Shown in pieces: positions 58,331-64,000 of a DNA stretch of 64,000 nucleotides. Below the pieces are notes generated by a model. It was given only the letters and a program-made list of their open reading frames with translations. It was not told the DNA's origin and did no database searches. Numbering within the stretch: position 1 is the stretch's first letter; each line of letters opens with the position of its first letter. Origin of the DNA: Erpetoichthys calabaricus (Eukaryota; Chordata; Cladistia; Polypteriformes; Polypteridae); contig NC_041401.2 in NCBI RefSeq assembly GCF_900747795.2, forward strand, positions 69,042,688-69,106,687. Direction: 5' to 3'. A program made the position numbers and the translations under genes.

Positions 58331-61300
58331 TGTCACAAGAATTGACAGGAGACATAAAAAAAGGTTTGGGGCAGCCACCCATGTATTATGCCCTGGGTGA
58401 CATGTGGCAAAGATGGCGGCTTTAAAGGTCTGGGCAGGAAGTGATGTTATCATGGGCAGCGGAACCGGAAGTGACATCATCATGGCTGCCAGAACCCTGT
58501 GGAATTTCCCGTGAAACGTCTGCAGAGGATTGAGAGAAAAAGTCGGTGCACCTTGCCACCCCCTGGTCAGACATGGAATTGTCACTATTTGAGCCCTTTA
58601 GCTGCCTTCTATGCGCATGTATGTGACCAGGCCCCCCCCCCCCCCCCCCCCCTCAGCCCAGACCCATCAGGTCAGGCGGACCTGACCGAGAGGTTGTGAA
58701 CCTGAGAAAGTTGGCATGGAGAGAGCCCTTACGATGAATGATCGAAAACGTATATGGCTGTAGGTCAAGAAACCACCTGGTGACCTGCAGATTTGACTCC
58801 TAGTGTAGGGTCATCCACTGCAGGGGTGCATGATCCATAACAAGTGTAAACTCCCAGCCCAAGTGGTAGTACCTTAGCAGCGTAATCACCCACTTGATCG
58901 GAAGGGCTTCCCTTTCCACTGCATACCTGGTCTCTCGATCCAACAGTTTCTGGCTCAGGAACATGACGCTCCGGCTCAGCACGGCTCCCGGGCCTGTGTC
59001 CGAAGTGTCCGTCTAGAGAATAAAAGGCAATAAAAAGTTGTGTGCTTTCAATACAAGTGCAGACGTGAGGGCTTGCTTTAAGTCACTAAATGCAGCGTCC
59101 GTCTTGTCAGTCCATATTACATTGTTTGGAGCCCTCTTCTTTGGTCAAGGGTGCCGCTATCTCAGATAACCAAGGTACAAACTGGCAGTAGTACCCAGCT
59201 AAGCCAAGAAAGGCTTGGACTTGCTGCTTGGTTTTCGGACAGGGCCATTACAATATGGCATCTACCTTAGACCACTGTGGTTTCACAATACCCTGGACCA
59301 CCAGGTAGCCTAAATATTTATTTAACTTCTTTCAACCCAAAGAAGCATTCCTTTGGATTGATTGGAAGCCCGTCCTCACCCACTGTTCAGAATACCGCTC
59401 GAACCTGCTGTTTGTGTTCCTTCCATGTACTGGAATAGATGACTACGTCGTCCAGGTATGCAGCACTGTACAAGTTATAAGGACAGAGCACTTGTATCCA
59501 CCAGATGTTGGAATGTTGCGGGAGCCCCATGTAACCTGAATGGAAAGACACAATACAGCCAGTGGCCATTAGAAGTGCTAAATGCAGTCTTGACCTTAGC
59601 AGAGTCTGTTAAAGGAACCTGCTAGCATCCCTTCGTCATGTCAAGTGTTGTCAAGTATTTTGCCTGTCTTAGCCTCTCGAGGAGATCGTCCACTTGGGGC
59701 ATTGGATAGGCATTGAATTGTGAGGCTTAAGTCAATGGAAGTCATTGTAAAACCTTCAGGGAGTCGATAAGGGTGGGTTCAGTCAAAATGTTGTTCTTAA
59801 TCAGACGGGTCCTTCCAGGTTTTTCACTCACCACCTCCGGAACAGACAGGATAACTTCTTCGAGCTCCCGTTTCTGTTTGGGGTTTAATTCAGGACCAAA
59901 GTTAAGGCTATTTTTATGAGCAAAGAACAAGCAGGGCTCAACGAAGGAGGGATCGGGATCCCTTTCCTTCCACAGCTTCAGCTGATTCATGTGATTCACT
60001 CGGTCAACAATTGGGTTGTTTCACCAAATAGTCGACGAGTCCTTTCCTCTCCTTAACTTCACATGGACCTTGCTAATGGGCTAGTAATTTACAATGGGAG
60101 GTAGGAACAAAGACCATTACATGATCTCCCGGTTGGAACTCTCTGAGAGATGTACCACGATCATAATATTGGGCCTGTGGTGTTTGAGCCTCCTCCATGT
60201 GACTTTTAAGAATGGGACCAATTTTTCCAAATCTATTGCATAATTGTGCAATATATTCTAATATATTTGTGGAGGGAAGAGCCTCTCCTACTCTGCCTTC
60301 TTTCAAAATGTCCAATATGCCCCGGGGCTATCCATATAATAATTCAAAAGGCAAGAACCCCGTGGAGGCTTGTGGGACTTCCTTATAAGCAAAATTGATG
60401 AGGGGAAGGAGCTGATCCCAGTTCCTCACATCCCCGCTGACCATCTTGCAAAGCATCTGCTTGGGAGTTTGATTAAACCTCTCTACTAGACCATCGGTTT
60501 GAGGATGATACACCGCGGTCTTTAAGTGCTTTATTTTAAGTAACTTGGCCGTTACCCTGAATGTCTTCAAGGTAAAGGTGTCCCTTGGTCCGTAAGGACT
60601 TTTTTAGGGATGACGACTTGCGAAAAGATGCGCTAAAGCGGCAAACCTTCTCGTTAATTCCTGGCCAATAAAATTGGAGCTTGATATGCTCTAAAGTTTT
60701 TTTTCGGTGCCTAAATGGCCTCCTAGGAGATTGATGTGTGCTAATTCACCAACCTGCCACTGGTAGGTTCATGGTATTAGCAGCAGCTTCTGCACCTCCA
60801 TCTCATGCTCCACTACCCTATACAACATGTCGTTTTCTAACACAAAGTGAGGACCCTGTGGCATGGGCTGATAAGTGCATTGACTATTGACAAGCACAAC
60901 TGCATTTTTTTGCAAATTTTAGAGGGGAGTCATTCCATTGCTCTTTTTTAAAAGAAGCTAGAGTTTCTTTAAAATGAAATTGTAATTCAGAGAGAGGGTC
61001 CGGTCTGACCTCAAGGGTCGGGGTTTCAGCCTGTTCAGTCGTGGCACTGTTGGATGATGTGTCAGTTTGCAACGGTCCAGGATCCGCTCCATCCCTCTCG
61101 TGGTCTTCCGTATCTCTCTCCGCTGGCTGATTACACAGCATGGAGGCAGCTTGAGACGTATTGTCCCCGTCTATAATTGGGCCTGAATTTTCTTTAGGAG
61201 TGGACAGTACTAAACCGCAATTACTTTTAGACCAGTCCCGCCACATCATCACTAGGGCTGCAATTAATGATTATTTTGGTAGTTGACTAATCGTTCAATT

Positions 61301-64000
61301 TTTTTTTTTTTTCAATTAGTCACAATTATTTCATGCCTATTTTGATGCCTGCGACCTGTGGTTGCACATCCTGTTCTGGGCTCCAGTGCATGTCTTGCCT
61401 CATCTGCTCACGTCTGTCCACCTGTGAATGTCACCCTGATGTCTCTGCATTAACACGATTAAAATTAATAATAATCAAATTAAAGTAACAACCAGTGAAA
61501 CATATGAATTTGAAAATAATCAGATGTTTTTATATTAGTGCGACCATCACAATAAAAAAGAAATACATTAATCAATACAAACTAAAGTGCACATAGTCTT
61601 TAAACAAAAAAAGTGCATTTAACTTAACCAAAAATGGCCACTGGTGTGTCTTAAAGTCCAAAAGTTTAAATAAAGCTTCAATTCAAATAAAATTAAACAG
61701 TAATGTACAGTTTATAAAAGATTCAGTTCATATATACCTGATTGCAGTGCAGGAACGTGAGCATTTCGACATGCTCTGGTGTGAGACTGGCTCTCTTCTT
61801 TAAGACAATGTTCCCAGCTGCTGAGAAGAGATGCTCAGAGGGAGTAGAGGTAGCAGGAATACACAAGAATGATTTTGCCAATAAGGCAAGAGTGGCATAC
61901 TTTGCCTCAATTGCCTTCCACCCGAAGTACAGCATCACTGTTCCTAGGATTCAGCCGCTGCACTAGACGAGCCTGCAGTCATCAGCGTTTACCTCTGTGT
62001 GTTTGCGTGCAGCCAGTTCAAGCGCAGTTGGCTCAGTGATTTACTGAATCAATGGCGTCAGTTGCACCTTGAACATATAATAATAGATTGTTGCAGTAGT
62101 TTTTTAAATAGTTTTTACAGTTCATTTGCAGTGTGTAAAATGATCAGTGTTGCAGTAATTGTGATGCTCTTTGCATGAAAAAAATGTGTTCCATTAAAAT
62201 TTCACATTTTCTTTGTGAATTGTGACATTTACTTAAAAAGTGCAGCTAAAAAGTATTTGGCGACCAGGGATGCATTAACCCCCAAGTATGTGTCGGTTTA
62301 TGGGTTAACTATCATTTTCAAAACCTTGATATACACATTATAGTACAAACATCAACGTTAACACGTGACACTAACTTTACTTGCTAAAACTTACCTCTCA
62401 AGAGACTGCGGCATCACAGTTCCAGGATGCTTGCGTTTCAGATGCTCATGCATCGTGGTGGCACTGCCGTGAAAAGAAAGATCCTCTTTGCATAATCTGC
62501 ATTCAACATTTTTTTTCTTTTTCAGTGAACTGCTCCCACACTTTAGAAAGTTTCTGTCTCAATTTTTTTCCATCTCTGTCCCCCTTCTCTATCTGACTTG
62601 CCATTGCAACCGCGTTTATTTTCCTCAACATTCTTCTTCTCCTCGGACGTTCTTCTTAGGTAGGACTGTGTGCAGTCTTGACAAACAATAACAAACAATA
62701 CTGCCCCCAGACATTCATGTAGTGCATTGCAGTTACAAAAACCAATGTGGTTCTTTGTGACTGGAGCCTCTTTTGAAGGTTCTGTTTATGATGCGTCGAC
62801 AATAATAAAAAATCAGCATTGATGATTTTTTGTAGTCGACGTTGTCGATTATGTCGACTAATCGTTGCAGCCCTAATCATCACCAGAAAAGGTGGATTTG
62901 GGAGGACTGCTATGGCTAATTTTTTTTAGCAATCCTCTGTGATTGGTGAAACAGGCAGCAATCCTATACCTACGGGTTTCTCCGTGGATACAGTTTAGAC
63001 TGGTCTTACCCTTTATCCATTGTCGTGGTTATACATATCAGCAATCAACAATGGAAATGTTGCTGCCAGAATCAAAAAGAGCCTCTGTTTTAAAATCATT
63101 CACTACTACCACTCCCATATGAGGATTTATCAGTTCCCGAGTAAGCAGTGCACCTGCAAATCCGGGGACTTCGGAACAGGCTCCCTCTTGTAAGGGAGGG
63201 GCAGAGATTTTGGGACATTATCCCTTTGGCGTCCGCTAACGAGTCGTTCTGCCCTGCCAGATTGTAAGGCTGTCCTGTTTTTTCAATGAGCTCTATGAGC
63301 TCTGTCATTTTTAAATGTTCCCCAGACCAGCTGGGTGAAATTTTTTGGAAGGCTGGTGAGCAATATGAAGCACGCCACCTGCTGCACAATTTGAAGGGCA
63401 GTATTTTGAAACAGCCTTAGCCACTGCCCTACTTTTTCCCACAAGTCTAAAGCCTGTGCTTGTGTCAACCGCTGTGGGTCAAATTACCAGTCCTTCACCT
63501 TAGCTACCTGCTGGTCTGGGGATGCCCCATATTTACTTGAGGCTTTGGCCTCCCTGGGAAGAACAGCTCTCTCCTCCGAGAGAATATAATAAGCCCCTTT
63601 CGCTTCCCCCCTAGGGACTAGCCCAATCCTTTGAGCCCCTCCCATACACTCCCAGTGTTTCTTAGTTTGCCCGGTTTTGTGTTTTCGGAGTGGAGCCTGT
63701 ACCTGGTCTTTCCGAACCACCCACTCGGAAACTCGGCCACAGTACTTTCCCACCTGGTTATTTTTCAGGTCCTGTCCCCTTCTGTTCTGGGACCTTCTCA
63801 TCCTACCGACCACGCCACTGTCACAAGAATGGACAGGAGACATAAAAAAAGGTTTGGGACAGCCACCTGTGTATTATGCCCTGGCTGCAAAAGGGTTAAT
63901 TGTTTGGAGGAGTTGTCTGGTTCAATCTCCATGTCCATGATGACATGTGGCAAAGATGACGGGTTTAAAGGTTTGGGCAGGAAGCGACCCCGGCACCGGA
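58331..64000 (-). mobile_element. Ty3/gypsy LTR retrotransposon fossil, Gmr1-like
   Basis: Broken minus-strand element of at least 5.7 kb, in poldip2 intron 1. The LTRs are at 58331-58629 (3' LTR, complete) and from 63819 to beyond the window (5' LTR, cut by the edge). A G-rich polypurine tract (C run on the plus strand, 58632-58654) adjoins the 3' LTR. Parts in transcriptional order: gag-like region (about 63.8-63.1 kb), protease region (about 63.0 kb), a spacer interrupted by a hAT (61253-62875), integrase (about 60.9-60.1 kb; YHPQTDGLVERFNQ), linker, reverse transcriptase (about 59.7-59.2 kb; YLDDVV), RNase H (about 59.0-58.75 kb). Integrase before reverse transcriptase is the Gmr1-like arrangement. 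Many breaks, probably ten or more; the LTRs differ by an indel of about 45 bases and scattered changes. An old copy. Confidence 0.9.
61253..62875 (-). mobile_element. hAT transposon inserted in the LTR element
   Basis: The termini tagggctgcaat (left) and TAGGGCTGCAACGATTAG (right, reverse complement) are flanked by a perfect 8-bp duplication, atcatcac (61245-61252, 62876-62883). Minus-strand remnants are a BED zinc finger (about 62380-62600; CRLCKEDLSFHG and MHEHLKRKHPG) and a ZBED1-like C-terminal dimerisation region (61723-61938; FLCIPATSTPSEHLFSAAGN and IVLKKRASLTPEHVEML). The catalytic middle is missing: an internally deleted, non-autonomous copy. It is younger than the LTR element that hosts it. 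Confidence 0.92.

Noticed and set aside
1-64000. CRISPR arrays, tRNA or rRNA genes, prokaryotic operons
   Set aside because: None seen. tRNA-like boxes occur only as SINE heads, and the regular repeats are microsatellites.

Overview
This is vertebrate nuclear DNA, most likely from a ray-finned fish. The genes are spliced, with GT-AG introns, and about three quarters of the window is transposable-element debris. The recurrent tRNA-headed SINE with a conserved '(t)ggctccagcagacccccgtgaccctg' segment, the CTAT-rich repeat tails and the mix of Tc1, hAT, Helitron, L2 and CR1 elements make me think of a polypterid (bichir or reedfish). That is recognition from memory, not a search result.

Four host genes can be supported. 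(1) 4817-5013, plus strand: the last two coding exons of nle1 (Notchless homolog 1, a WD40 ribosome-assembly factor). Its 3' UTR runs to about 5813. Earlier exons lie left of the window, and the upstream intron is packed with transposons. (2) 17997-22523, plus strand: a complete three-exon paired-like homeobox gene, best read as sebox. It has a TATA box and a long 3' UTR with a poly(A) signal near 24176. (3) 45119-52205, minus strand: all six coding exons of tmem199 (V-ATPase assembly factor, Vma12/Vph2 family), plus a likely untranslated first exon at 54601-54670. (4) 55073-55254, plus strand: coding exon 1 of poldip2, with the rest beyond the right edge. The order and orientation of sebox (tail-to-tail with tmem199) and poldip2 (head-to-head with tmem199) match the human TMEM199/SEBOX/POLDIP2 cluster on chromosome 17. 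That supports the identifications.

Layout. 1-4.8 kb: a Helitron helicase remnant, then a hAT element with perfect 8-bp target duplications that carries a small Helitron with an OTU-protease ORF. 4.8-5.8 kb: end of nle1. 5.9-17.6 kb: intergenic, with a Tc1 remnant, L2 fragments, a second Helitron, a second hAT and SINEs. 17.6-24.2 kb: sebox; its first intron holds CTAT arrays and a long TA repeat that ends almost at the exon 2 splice acceptor, and its second intron holds a CR1-like LINE. 24.2-44 kb: intergenic transposons, including a nearly intact Tc1, a candidate solo LTR, a LINE joined to a Tc1, and an L2 carrying an inserted L1 5' fragment. One unidentified, splice-flanked open exon sits at 34048-34164. 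44-55 kb: tmem199, with two short Helitrons in its last intron, and its divergent promoter with poldip2. 55-64 kb: first intron of poldip2, filled from 58.3 kb onward by a decayed LTR retrotransposon whose integrase precedes its reverse transcriptase (Gmr1-like order), itself interrupted by a hAT.

The genes do not form a functional operon-like unit. I found no new biological system. The most unusual items are the OTU-only Helitron, the orphan exon, the TA repeat at the sebox splice site, the L1 insertion without a poly(A) tail, and the Gmr1-like fossil.
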